Positions 10,701-15,864 of a DNA stretch of 31,949 nt are shown here, piece by piece (position 1 is the stretch's first letter; every line of letters begins with the position of its first letter). This DNA is from a virus, in IMG/VR virus record IMGVR_UViG_3300031842_000026, positions 1 to 31,949 of that record; one strand, 5' to 3'. Position numbers and translations under genes: made by a program. The notes below the pieces were generated by a model. The model worked only from the letters and a program-made list of their open reading frames with translations, made no database searches and had not been told where the DNA came from.

Positions 10701-11297
10701 GCCGGTTTTGGCATTGTGCGTAACACGTATAACGGCGTCGACCTTGCGCTGCAGGGCAATGTCGAGCGGGGCTTTGAGACCGCGGCACCGAAATTTATTC
10801 GCGATGCGTTGCGAACCATACGATACACCAGAGACGGTGTGGAGAGCATCAGGGGCGATCAGGTCATAGCGCCTGATGACCTAAGCGCATGGAACCTCGC
10901 CAGTCAGGCAATGGGCTTCACACCTGCCAAGATCGCTGATGCCTACGAGGTGAACACAATCCTGCGGAACGCCGAGCAGCGGATCAAGGATCGCAAAAAA
11001 TCGATCGTCAATCGCTTCGCCAAGGCCGTGGAAGATGGGGATGACGAGGCACGCCAGAAGGCGTTGGATGACATCGGGGAGTACAATGCAGGGGCAGCCA
11101 CGCGTCTCGATCCCATCACAGCAAAAGGCTTGAAGCAGTCGCTTCGAATGCGCGTTCGGAACCGGCAGCGCTCCGTTGGCGGCGTGCTCATTCGGAATGA
11201 AGCTTTAAACCAGTATCTCCGCGGAGAGGTGGCCGGGGCGAGGGCGGCCGGTGACGACGACGATGATGACGATGTAGAAGAGAGCGGCGGCGAGTGA
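1731..11297 (+). CDS. Giant polyvalent virion protein (SleB-like, M15, InPase-like, JAB and PLxRFG domains)
   Basis: The protein has 3188 residues; ATG follows AGGAG at 7 nt. Domains in order: SleB-like cell-wall hydrolase (about 48-170, E63 in IAEAAGEGDDG); M15/VanY-type peptidase (about 245-385, SKHQHGEAAD at 328-337 and ENWH at 372-375); Ala/Gly-rich hydrophobic region (600-800); two similar modules of about 50 residues ending FQVP (864-911, 969-1017); inorganic-pyrophosphatase-like polyvalent domain (1280-1420, IENPAGSQRKG, DHIDVFV); a GYHIEKGARTFAAYA module (1614-1674); PBECR-like nuclease fold (1720-1837); JAB/MPN domain (1957-2067, H2018, H2020, S2027, D2030); PLxRFG motif at 2458-2463; helical C-terminus with hydrophobic segments near 2650-2690 and 2881-2918; acidic tail. 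Polyvalent proteins of this type are packaged in the head and ejected with DNA. The two hydrolases suggest local peptidoglycan opening and the later domains suggest effectors. No RNA polymerase motifs are seen. SleB, M15, JAB and PLxRFG are firm; InPase is good; PBECR is tentative. Confidence 0.88.
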   Translation: MPENRLIDAGSEWADPFNLYSGNKTALGGEAPGLSPKTDTSSSLPAGMSQRDWDDTVNTVIAEAAGEGDDGMAGVAHVIRNRSNIRGKSIGDVVREPDQFTGYASPGAKTVEAMRDPAMRARAEGILRNALTSDGPDPTGGADHYHATSVSPGWAGAMPETTRIGQHIYYNSKGEKKSAPSSASAFVPEEDPLGLYGPKGQFRDVLQGDEGKPATQKQRDNSILLTKLQAGKPETYVTAMSDGLHGGLTAMFNEAPDFVRNGLDVLSGARTPERQAQIIADHAGKYGFDRKAWVADVERLGPVEAGKQWRPTFRKLGLTKNIGMPGGSKHQHGEAADLGWNGGAFSKAPKEVVEWVHSNAGRYGLAFPMAHENWHIETADARSGGNANQPAKPKGVEVSDNFKANDPFGMYTGQPNPFEQDAANAAEDRRAAETQAAVEKERQRVVADVAANNDAVASQLAGLEAKTPGRYQEVPESQLATWQEQWDKDNRSSGTPGDLVRRWGAGAANTSQSLDNLGNLLLNKIPGGSYINDALDGIDRWMGGGSTVAEKRQESIDRENATLSPEGAAARDKKWWDDENKTLGPAWTDPRSYLGVIAESGPSTVASMLPSGIIARGAFVTTLAGGASREVAAATAAKTATLAGGITEGLLGGADAANSVRQKITEMPREQLVQSDAVKQLIESGMSEQQAIDAVSNDAQTQALITAGVVTGAFGGMGDRALAKIIAEGVEGGVARRVATGMARGAVAEGIFEEAPQSAGQTIAENAAMRRVNPDQELTEGLGESVASGIAAGGAMGGGMGGAGGLARPAAGRAGVELPPAQPEPDNRGPLRRAADHGQQRETERATAADAGAPIDGRPAAKSTVRVEAEGIEPFMGTVEGYEGDEAVIVDSSSGEMFQVPLANITEIAPPVGDYRFPEKADDGMPELSADPALEPLPPMGSETTSEMPPRSEDMAATDKRPTRPQPGHRVIVDSPEVGRFPARIERYENEGAEALVVDDKGNPFQVPTTALKVSSLTPAQIEAQDLERNPPIEREIGDAGPNSRKIGDATVILPDDNHAALYDLAREQVMAKRLGGTSQVDIDSVLPAERKRLADAFGIKVADLASMADDYRYRAERAAKQAKSKLPFKMNAVNDRLLKQRQSARAKEAGEPLVEPADDGAAWWDVDLTAQDRKRVLEQAGVKRSERLMWQGMTPGIKKKLLDVRDAQRAAADDVATLAGKDEVSAKMRAIADEIGQDDGAVYPDHAEAAQADAAANEAATSPTNDLPEPTAAQKEAGNYKVGRLKLGGLDISIENPAGSQRKGVSSSGKAWSVDMKSHYGYIRGTVGRDKDHIDVFVRPGTETLDDSSPVFVVDQKDPARGRFDEHKVMAGFDNEAQARAAYLENYTADWKGLGDISQTTLGDFKTWLKSGKTSEPFAPKWFASQDKADGYIARNNMGETHEVVQRGKRFEILERRRDVQDRPSSPANEGPTVTDRNGRRYQTKGEKLPEKGLAPANVGSDGLVYVGEIGSQHFVIADKHHDAAPFDSVGFVTPDGDFLDRKQALEWVNTNERPVRTGSNMGEELDALDYRDQVPSAVKAAKGGTKAAKAKPAVSTNTIFTDDAAAKARELLRKKLSGNTLNSGIDPELLQAGITLAGYHIEKGARTFAAYASAMLADLGEGARPYLKSWYAATILDPRFSDIEGMTPLAELTDIDIDAITARQAEALDGAVDGRETSEGPFGPILRGYEGKWREAALELERRQTGDAIAALSHPDVGPIDLVWGTAGSNQNNGAGLAKLIAWHPEVLDDLQGFINRLSVDERRSTNRRIQLSDASGNAGVRLDFDGTAKTWLLTAYETGQRRTERSSRRLGDLWGGRETAPSSPLEESAGKSARSDTASTDLSDAIASRQTNTQGNVAPGSTDVQSIPQADAARADPDEYDRPKANKRRDEAVEGTRNDLVHVGLPTAPEGPAIFDWARDTISRFGKKGHEYLMAVDDDGAVVEFGSANRKASTGINNKLLGAMLNPDRRLVVFHNHPRGGPLSADDIAMLALPGMHSVWSFTPAGTDMRAALTPEAEAALFSTTDHFAKMREISTAIADARNDVSDFLADKVREGAATPQQAEEAHNFASVMVAHRAGLIDITSEKNYNVAAIDGLNSRLDSAAAAIRESIDDGKANYSGERVSRRSARDFRHVAEVAGLARRGERVASGRSGPEGLSEAGPSNYQGEVGEWRKLVQDFSDVKATRENIVSRLRGVIADNKSSILATVPLNYFPELAGDKIPAINDYLLIKRKMDAYRSGRHDAAAEVMDRWRKYISTGFLAVDKSKSQALADLMHDATLAGIDPSLTTEEERAKPGYDRLRKRFTAIAPIGQKLFTDVRDAYREQADELDRLLLDNVRKAQEMAKQQAEREFKARLADIEASDLNPIDRRRRVEDAQNKHKAAMTKSTWASKARMTQLRVMFESNRVPDPYFPLARFGDYFVSVKTPRKDEAGDIVGYDVLHFSRHEKAREMEQALAELRSEFPDAMVTSGMLSKGGELKSAMDPRVVGELDKLLASANVGDDIRDALYQRWLQTMPDLSMRKRAIHRKGIAGYNTDAFRVFASTTFHAAHQMARLKYGLELQENVNLAEEQAKAVDHNQKEMALVNELFKRHQWTLNPTTKPLTNWITGAAFVYFLGATPAAALVNASQTIMVGVPVLSAKFGFARSSSELVKATREFTNAVIKETKTAEGLGDFFKNAGDLRNASSLTGDERAAMEAFYESGLIDRTQSHDLAAVGETGTKYNPVREKVMNVVSYGFHKVEVFNRTVTAIAAYRLAREAGQSHLDAINSAHDLTYKTHFDMSNSSRPRVTQGDIPRLATMFRSFQINMLYRLFRDIHQSLKGESKQVRREARLQLAGVTGMMALNAGLTGTVGYGLAMAAGGILKSMFGDDDDPLDFEERFRSDILELLGPELGGIVLKGVPGHYLGIDLTSRIGMPDLWWRSESRELNSDDALKEFVYQNLGAGFGIVRNTYNGVDLALQGNVERGFETAAPKFIRDALRTIRYTRDGVESIRGDQVIAPDDLSAWNLASQAMGFTPAKIADAYEVNTILRNAEQRIKDRKKSIVNRFAKAVEDGDDEARQKALDDIGEYNAGAATRLDPITAKGLKQSLRMRVRNRQRSVGGVLIRNEALNQYLRGEVAGARAAGDDDDDDDVEESGGE
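8200..8409 (+). CDS. Possible nested small gene inside the giant gene (+1 frame)
   Basis: Sixty-nine codons run from ATG 8200, with GGGAAAG about 8 nt upstream, to TAA 8407-8409. They lie one base out of phase with the giant gene. The product is protein-like: acidic, helical and Trp-containing (LQKWRDWHDAVSEWPADD, RKASLKQARQII). Third positions in this frame are mostly G or C, whereas the giant frame over the same bases drops to about half GC3 and reads as an Arg/Ser/Gly-rich linker. It may be a true overlapping gene, a relic absorbed into the giant gene, or a chance frame. I know no homologue. Confidence 0.3.
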   Translation: MVKPTIPVRGFHDDPPATFATLQKWRDWHDAVSEWPADDPDRKASLKQARQIIREKSASGASSSRTSQT

Positions 11298-11577
11298 TTA
11301 TTTGCGCTCTGTCTAGCGGCTCTCAAAGATTTCATCAGGTAGGAAATTAGAGAAGACATCCCGCAAAAATGTCGATAAGTTCGCGTCGTGGGTTATGCTG
11401 GGGCATGCAGGGGACACGATGGAGCATATTGGCGGCTGCGCTCGAGGGCGCGGGCTGAATTTGGCCACAACCTTCACTATATGTGCTGTAGGAACCTCTG
11501 CAGGGCTTTCGGCGTTAACGATAGCTCTACGCAAGGCAGTTACTCTATTCTCGTGTTCAAACGGGAAAGGTGCGCAC

Positions 11578-11856
11578 ATGAACCAGAAGAAAAAACTTCG
11601 GTCTGTCCTTTCGGAAGCGATGGGACGGCCAGCCCCATACAAACGATATCTTACCCTCGATAATGGAGACATGCTTCATGTTTCTTTCTTCGACAGTCTA
11701 GCAACCGTCACCTTAGGGTCTCAGGTCAGGCCGTTGCCGCGAATTCACAATTGTCATGGCATGCGTGGCGATTGGGAGGCCTTGGGGTACGATCTCGCCA
11801 AAGTCATGGACGAACGCCTGAAGGATTTACCACCGCGTAAGGAAATCGCCCCTTAA
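11578..11856 (+). CDS. Small hypothetical protein
   Basis: Ninety-two residues, with a basic N-terminus (MNQKKKLRSVLSEAMG), a compact middle with beta-like segments (YKRYLTLDNGDMLHVSFFDS, ATVTLGSQV) and a helical end. No signal peptide, membrane segment or family motif is recognised. The frame is open further upstream, but ATG 11578 has GGGAAAGG at a suitable distance and the upstream part is unlike coding sequence. The 280 bases between the giant gene and this start hold no convincing promoter or gene. Its TAA shares a base with the ATG of the next gene, so the two are translationally coupled. It may be cargo or an accessory phage gene. Confidence 0.6.
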   Translation: MNQKKKLRSVLSEAMGRPAPYKRYLTLDNGDMLHVSFFDSLATVTLGSQVRPLPRIHNCHGMRGDWEALGYDLAKVMDERLKDLPPRKEIAP

Positions 11857-12497
11857 TGTCGTCCGAAGAAAATAAGCAATTCGATGACGGCATGAAAAAT
11901 GTTGTCGATATGGGCGTAAAAGAGATTTTACCCCTCGTTCAAGGGGCGATCGAGAGAAAAACCGGCAACAAGGTTACCGAGGTTGAACTCGCTAATCTCG
12001 TGCCGGCGATCGAAGAGGTTGTTACAGAGGTAACGACCATGTCCATGGGCTACGCCTATGCCGGCCCGATGCCTCATCCAGCGATGATGCGTGCCTATGT
12101 AGATCTGTATCCTGACGCAGCAAAACAACTGTTTCGGCAGATGGAGGATGAGCAGAAGCATCGTCACGGTTGGGAAAACAAGGCGATCGATGAGACTTCA
12201 GACGAGCGTAAGCGGCGAGATTTCGGTGCGTACGGCTTGGTTATCGTCGGAATTCTCGCTGCTTGCTATCTCGGTTTTCTCGGCGCCACTACTGTCGCGG
12301 GTGCCGTTATCGCTGCTTTGGTACTGGGCGGTGGGGCTCTTGTTCTTGGTCGGCAGCTTCTGGCAAAACATGGCGAAGACGGCACGATGGTCCATGTCAA
12401 TTCTGATGACCAGAAGCCACATCAAAACACAGCTCAGTCGTCGGCGCGGAAACAGCGTACCAAAGCAGCCAAGAAGCCTGGCGGACGTTCTAGATAA
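11856..12497 (+). CDS. DUF2335-type membrane protein
   Basis: The protein has 213 residues. The segment from about 72 to 105 (MMRAYVDLYPDAAKQL, then RQMEDEQKHRHGWE) matches the pattern of DUF2335 predicted membrane proteins: a short helix ending in a charged EQxHRH stretch before paired membrane helices. Two transmembrane helices follow at about 125-142 and 145-163 (LVIVGILAACYLGFLG; VAGAVIAALVLGG), with a basic cytoplasmic tail (KQRTKAAKKPGGRSR). ATG overlaps the preceding stop by one base. DUF2335 proteins occur in phages and mobile elements without a known role; superinfection exclusion or a membrane-stress function would be guesses. It converges with the HNH gene, leaving a 29 nt gap. Confidence 0.72.
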   Translation: MSSEENKQFDDGMKNVVDMGVKEILPLVQGAIERKTGNKVTEVELANLVPAIEEVVTEVTTMSMGYAYAGPMPHPAMMRAYVDLYPDAAKQLFRQMEDEQKHRHGWENKAIDETSDERKRRDFGAYGLVIVGILAACYLGFLGATTVAGAVIAALVLGGGALVLGRQLLAKHGEDGTMVHVNSDDQKPHQNTAQSSARKQRTKAAKKPGGRSR

Positions 12498-12526
12498 TTC
12501 CGAGCCCACACGCCTCCTATCCAGCG

Positions 12527-13144
12527 TTACTCAAGCCAAGCCCATTTGCGGAGATGAAGGATGTCGGCGACCGCAGCGTTGCTGACGCCGAAAAGCCTGG
12601 CGATGCCTCTTTGGCTCATTGAGCCAGAGAGGACACGTATCTTCCTAACGTCTTCTTCGCTCAGCTTCGCGTGTGCGTTTCGCTCGCCTCTGTTCGAAGT
12701 ACCGTGCAGCACGCGATCCTTCTGGTTGCCGGAAGCGGTGTCCCAGCGCAAATGCGACTTGGTTACACAACCGAGGTGGCCGTTACCGCACGAATGCGCG
12801 GCTTCGAGGTCAGGCGAAGGGGGAGCACCGTGTACGTCCTCGCAAACCATACGTGGCACAATGGACGTAGAGCCGTCGCCCTTGTCCCAAATCGCTCGCC
12901 CGTTTTTTTGCCCTCGGCTAAACGGCCAGATCAGGCAACTATCGCCGTCATACGTCAGCACTCTCTCTCGATAAAACCGCTCCCGAGAGCCAAAGTTGTC
13001 GCCGGTCGGAACAGGGCCGGATAACGGGTCTCCGAAACGCTTCGCCCTTCGATAATGAAACCGGCAATACCCCAAAGCGTGATGATCGCCGTCGCAGCCG
13101 GCGACACAGCATTTGCGGTCGTTGCGTCGCTGCTGTTGGCTCAT
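12527..13144 (-). CDS. HNH endonuclease with one zinc finger and a C-terminal HTH (paralogue of 13141-13848)
   Basis: The product has 205 residues. An N-terminal zinc-finger-like motif C-x4-C-x9-C-x2-H (ending GYCRFH) is followed by an HNH_3-type nuclease core (EAAHSCGNGHLGCVTKSHLR) and a helix-turn-helix (MSQRGIARLFGVSNAAVADI), the usual arrangement of free-standing phage homing endonucleases. The domain pattern predicts sequence-specific DNA cleavage. ATG 13144 forms an ATGA overlap with the upstream stop; the open frame extends three codons to a GTG at 13153, which is less likely. The HNH and HTH parts closely resemble the upstream neighbour, including the WAWL ending, so this is a tandem duplicate. 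Catalytic histidine and the zinc-binding cysteines are intact, so it is probably active. Confidence 0.82.
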   Translation of the reverse strand: MSQQQRRNDRKCCVAGCDGDHHALGYCRFHYRRAKRFGDPLSGPVPTGDNFGSRERFYRERVLTYDGDSCLIWPFSRGQKNGRAIWDKGDGSTSIVPRMVCEDVHGAPPSPDLEAAHSCGNGHLGCVTKSHLRWDTASGNQKDRVLHGTSNRGERNAHAKLSEEDVRKIRVLSGSMSQRGIARLFGVSNAAVADILHLRKWAWLE

Positions 13145-13848
13145 TTCAGCCACGCCCAGTTGCGACGGTTGACTATCCCATGGACGAGCCCGGTGCTCAC
13201 ATTAAACCTTCGAGCAAGTTCGGCGTGTGAAAGGGTCTGCGCCAGTCGGCGTATTTCCTTAACTTCCGTGCTCGTCAGCTTCGCCCTTGGGCTTTTCTCA
13301 CCTCGGTTATCAGTCCCGTGGCGCACTCGATCTTTCTGATTGCCTGATGCGGTAGCCCACCGGAGATGTTTTTTCGTGACGCAGCCTAGGTGTCCGCACC
13401 CGCAACTGTGTGCCGCCTCGGCATCGTGGAATGGCGGCGGGCCGTGTGCATCAATGCAAAGCTGGCGGTGCACCCTTATTGGGCCACCGCGCGTCTCACC
13501 TCTACCCCACTTTGCATAACCCTTTTCGTCGCGGTAAAACGGCCATATCAGGCACTCATCGTCGCGCTCATATTTCAGAACCACGTTTTTATAGAAGCTC
13601 GCTCGCTCTCCTCGTGTAAAAACACCGCCGATCGGTGATCCGTGTTTGCGCAATTTTTGATAGTGGTTCGTGCAATAGCCTCCTGCCAGGACAGGAAATG
13701 AACATCCTTCGACGGAACAAATTGGCAAATTTGCTTGCAGGGGAGCGACGTGGCCGAGCCGGCGCGCCTTCCCATAGTGCATGTTGCACATTCCGCGGGT
13801 GCGAACCTTGCGATCGCACCCGTCGACCAAACATGTCTTCTCGGACAT
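13141..13848 (-). CDS. HNH endonuclease with two zinc fingers and a C-terminal HTH
   Basis: The product has 235 residues. Two tandem zinc-finger-like motifs, each C-x4-C-x9-C-x2-H (CLVDGC...GMCNMH; CSVEGC...GYCTNH), occupy residues 5-70. They are followed by an HNH_3 core (EAAHSCGCGHLGCVTKKHLR) and an HTH (LSHAELARRFNVSTGLVHGI). It is the paralogue of the next gene downstream, which has only one finger. ATG 13848 is one base after the stop of the Tat-signal gene, with GAGG 9 nt upstream. The role should be site-specific DNA cleavage, either selfish homing or attack on a competing phage. The pair sits at the end of the antirepressor operon and may have invaded it. Confidence 0.83.
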   Translation of the reverse strand: MSEKTCLVDGCDRKVRTRGMCNMHYGKARRLGHVAPLQANLPICSVEGCSFPVLAGGYCTNHYQKLRKHGSPIGGVFTRGERASFYKNVVLKYERDDECLIWPFYRDEKGYAKWGRGETRGGPIRVHRQLCIDAHGPPPFHDAEAAHSCGCGHLGCVTKKHLRWATASGNQKDRVRHGTDNRGEKSPRAKLTSTEVKEIRRLAQTLSHAELARRFNVSTGLVHGIVNRRNWAWLK

Positions 13849-13849
13849 C

Positions 13850-14431
13850 TCAGTGCGCCTCGATGAAGCGGATCGCAGCGCCGATCATCGCCTCGGCCGT
13901 CGGCGAGGTTGAACAATCCCGATACTCGTCCCGCGCCAGCTCTAGCGCGGCCAGTGCGCCGGCTCGGCTTGGCGCTGGGCCAGTCCACGCATTGAGAGCC
14001 TGCGTCGTGGCTGAGAATTCCTCTTCGCAGAAATCAACGCTCTCTGGATCTGAGCCGCGACGGTAAGCCGAAATGAGGGCGAGGAGGGCATCCTCAGTTT
14101 CACGGGGCGCGGGCGACGTTTGCCAGGCGGTGGAGGGCAGGGACGTGCGATCCGCGCCGACCATTCGCATCACGGCGTTGGCACGCGTCGACGGTGGCTT
14201 GACGAGGTGCCCGCGCAGCGCGGCGGAATCGCCGTTCATATCCGCGATCGACCGGTCGCACATTCCAACGCCCATCTCTTTCGACAGGCGGACGGATTCA
14301 GACCAGAGGAAGGCGTAGTAACGGGTCAGGTCCTCATATGCCGGTGGGGCGGGCTGGGCGTTGCCAGCGGCCGCAGCAGGAACGGCGAGGGATGACGCAG
14401 CTGCGCCGGCAAGGAAGGTTCGGCGCTTCAT
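13850..14431 (-). CDS. Tat-signal exported protein of unknown function
   Basis: The product has 193 residues and begins with a twin-arginine signal: R3-R4 in KRRTFLAG, a hydrophobic Ala-rich core and an AAA-type cleavage region near residues 20-23. The mature part is mostly helical, with a few cysteines (GMCDRS, DFCEEE, RDCSTS), and shows no domain I recognise. A strong GGGAGG lies 7 nt before the ATG, and the ATG overlaps the antirepressor stop as ATGA, so it is read with the antirepressor. Export of a phage protein through Tat suggests a periplasmic role in the lysogen or early infection, such as altering the envelope; this is inference. The cysteines could form a disulphide or bind a metal. 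Confidence 0.65.
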   Translation of the reverse strand: MKRRTFLAGAAASSLAVPAAAAGNAQPAPPAYEDLTRYYAFLWSESVRLSKEMGVGMCDRSIADMNGDSAALRGHLVKPPSTRANAVMRMVGADRTSLPSTAWQTSPAPRETEDALLALISAYRRGSDPESVDFCEEEFSATTQALNAWTGPAPSRAGALAALELARDEYRDCSTSPTAEAMIGAAIRFIEAH

Positions 14432-15252
14432 CGTGCCACCTCCCTGAACATGTCGCCCTGATCGAGTGCGACATTCAAAGCCTTGGCGAGTTTTACCAGA
14501 CCGGCACCGGTGAATTTCAGCGTTTCGCTGATCGCCGGAGTGCCGTCGCCCTTTTTGTAGGATTTTCCGACGTTACGGCACAGGCCGGATCGGTCTTTGT
14601 CGGCGTAGCAGAGTAAGGTGGATGTGCCTGGCTGGCGGTACGCCCACTTATTGCGCCGCAGCCAGTCCACGAACTTGCGCTCCTGCATATGAAGCATTTT
14701 GGCAGTTTCGCGGACGCCGAAGAGATCATCGGCGCCAGCGATGCGCTCGAGCGCCTGGACATCGTCCTGCATCGTCGTGATTTCGCGACGCATCTCCTCG
14801 ACTTGCAGAGCATAACCTTGCGTGATGGCGAGGAGGTGTTGGGGGTTGGCGATAAAATCCGCCACGGTGAGCGCCGGCACCGCTGACGCTCCCTCGATTG
14901 CGAAGTATCGGGAGATCATCTCGTCGAAAACTTCCCACGCCTTGTCGTCGTTCAGAGATTTGACAATCTTGAGATAGCCGCGGCGGGTCAGGAGTATCCC
15001 ACGGGCGGTTCTCTCTGGAAAAACGCCGGTAGATGACATCCGACGGATTTCGTCGGATGTCAGTTCCGCATAGTCATGGCCGTTGATGAAACGGTTCCGG
15101 TTCTCGCGAAAGCTACGGCCAGCCGTGCCATCGACGCGACCATGAAGTCGGTCGATCATGGCGAACGTGACGACGTGTTGGTTGCAATAGGTGATTTTCT
15201 GAATCGCAGTTCCGGCAACTTGCACGCATGCGACAGCGCTGCTATGTTCCAT
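14428..15252 (-). CDS. ant: Phage antirepressor (ORF6N and KilAC/ANT domains)
   Basis: The product has 274 residues. Residues about 12-105 fit ORF6N (NQHVVTFAMIDRLHGR, FRENRNRFINGHDYAELT), the N-terminal domain of many phage antirepressors. After a coiled linker (EEMRREITTMQDDVQALERI), residues about 170-265 fit the KilAC/ANT DNA-binding domain (LFGVRETAKMLHMQERKF, WLRRNKWAYR, LKFTGAGLVKLAKAL). Such proteins bind and disable a phage repressor, pushing the prophage to lytic growth. ATG 15252 follows AAAGG at 9 nt. It lies directly behind the Arc-like gene, separated by an intrinsic terminator, as ant lies behind arc in P22, although P22 Ant has different domains. The target repressor is not in the window. 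Confidence 0.85.
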   Translation of the reverse strand: MEHSSAVACVQVAGTAIQKITYCNQHVVTFAMIDRLHGRVDGTAGRSFRENRNRFINGHDYAELTSDEIRRMSSTGVFPERTARGILLTRRGYLKIVKSLNDDKAWEVFDEMISRYFAIEGASAVPALTVADFIANPQHLLAITQGYALQVEEMRREITTMQDDVQALERIAGADDLFGVRETAKMLHMQERKFVDWLRRNKWAYRQPGTSTLLCYADKDRSGLCRNVGKSYKKGDGTPAISETLKFTGAGLVKLAKALNVALDQGDMFREVAR

Positions 15253-15285
15253 AGCGCAATACCTTTCTGGATGATTGGGTTGAAG

Positions 15286-15328
15286 AAAAAGCCGACGCGG
15301 GTTTACGAGGCCGTTGCGTCGGCTTTTT
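15286..15328 (-). terminator. Intrinsic terminator overlapping the arc-like stop codon
   Basis: A 12-base inverted repeat (AAAAAGCCGACG at 15286-15297, CGTCGGCTTTTT at 15317-15328) gives a GC-rich stem with flanking A and T runs. Read on the minus strand it ends in TTTTTCTT. The Arc-like stop codon (15303-15305) lies in its loop, so the hairpin forms from the end of the coding sequence. It stands between the arc promoter and the antirepressor. The symmetric A/T flanks could also stop plus-strand transcription. Confidence 0.75.
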
Positions 15329-15479
15329 CGTTTGCTTGCACGCCGTAAGCGCGTCGGAGGTGATAGATAACCTCCGCATTCATAGTTCTCTCATTTTCCG
15401 CTGCGGACACCTTAATCTTTTTTCTTAGACCATCGGGTAGCCGGATCATGAGTTTATCTGCATCCTGAGGCTTTTCCAT
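15303..15479 (-). CDS. arc: Arc-like ribbon-helix-helix repressor
   Basis: The product has 58 residues; P22 Arc has 53. Residues 7-45 are a typical Arc/MetJ ribbon-helix-helix: a strand (KLMIRLPDGL) that would enter the DNA major groove as a dimer, helix A (RKKIKVSAAENER) and helix B (MNAEVIYHLRRAYG). The ENxRxxNxE pattern of Arc is visible. ATG 15479 has AGGAG just upstream; the open frame extends further, but only through the promoter. It is driven by TTGACT-17-TATAAA in the divergent region, and that promoter is covered by repeat boxes, so it probably represses itself, the antirepressor and perhaps the divergent gene. It is predicted to bind DNA as a dimer of dimers. Confidence 0.83.
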   Translation of the reverse strand: MEKPQDADKLMIRLPDGLRKKIKVSAAENERTMNAEVIYHLRRAYGVQANEKADATAS

Positions 15480-15494
15480 TTCTGCTCCTATATG

Positions 15495-15542
15495 GCTATC
15501 ATAATGCTTTATAGCTATATGCTTTATTGCAGTCAATAGCAT
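15495..15542. promoter_or_regulatory. Operator-like repeat array between the arc-like and mnt-like genes
   Basis: Two direct 12-base boxes, ATGCTTTATAGC (15504-15515) and ATGCTTTATTGC (15519-15530), repeat with a 15 bp period and differ at one base. Shorter inverted copies flank them: GCTATCAT (15495-15502) and CAATAGCAT (15534-15542). The boxes cover the -10, spacer and -35 of the minus-strand promoter. This is the arrangement expected for cooperative ribbon-helix-helix binding. Which of the two repressors binds cannot be told. Confidence 0.6.
15508..15536 (-). promoter_or_regulatory. Sigma-70-type promoter of the arc-like/antirepressor operon
   Basis: On the minus strand TTGACT (15536-15531), a 17 nt spacer and TATAAA (15513-15508) give a near-consensus sigma-70 promoter, with AGGAG and the arc-like ATG close downstream. 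It overlaps the operator-like boxes. No equally good promoter is seen for the divergent plus-strand gene. Confidence 0.75.
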
Positions 15543-15562
15543 TTTGCTTTACCGGTTTCGAC

Positions 15563-15817
15563 ATGGCTAAAAACGACGTACAGGTAAATTTTAGAATGCC
15601 TTTGGAGCTCAAGTCTCGCCTTGAAAAGGCTGCGACTGACAACAACAGGTCATTGACGGCCGAAATCGTTTCGCGTCTCGAGCTGACGCTCGACCAGTCC
15701 ATCAGTCCAGTAGCTCTATCAATTACGGAAGACATCGTAGAACGGGTTGTTCGGAAGATTAGAGAGGAAGAGCGGCTGAGCACATCTCAGCCAAAAGGCA
15801 GCTCGACTAAAGGTTGA
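15563..15817 (+). CDS. mnt: Mnt-like ribbon-helix-helix repressor
   Basis: The product has 84 residues; P22 Mnt has 82. The start MAKNDVQVNFRMPLEL parallels the Mnt N-terminus (MA-x-D, then NFRMP and E-hydrophobic). Residues 3-45 form a ribbon-helix-helix (NNRSLTAEIVSRLE for helix B). As in Mnt, a second charged helix follows (ITEDIVERVVRKIREEERL), probably a coiled coil for tetramer formation. The open frame starts earlier at 15527, but that codon lies inside the operator boxes; ATG 15563 gives the Mnt-like N-terminus, though its Shine-Dalgarno is weak. It is divergent from the Arc-like gene. The likely role is to repress the arc-antirepressor promoter in the lysogen, as Mnt does in P22; this is inference from layout and family. 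Confidence 0.82.
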   Translation: MAKNDVQVNFRMPLELKSRLEKAATDNNRSLTAEIVSRLELTLDQSISPVALSITEDIVERVVRKIREEERLSTSQPKGSSTKG

Positions 15818-15864
15818 TCGCGTGTATTAATGCGCGAAATTAGGGGCGTGTAAGTGGGGCAAAC

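Noticed and set aside
1731-11297. Giant protein as N4-type virion RNA polymerase
   Set aside because: The length is similar, but the recognisable domains are hydrolases and polyvalent-protein domains and no polymerase motif was seen.
11395-11577. Upstream extension of the small gene at 11578
   Set aside because: It lacks a ribosome site and its composition is unlike coding sequence, while ATG 11578 has a good one.
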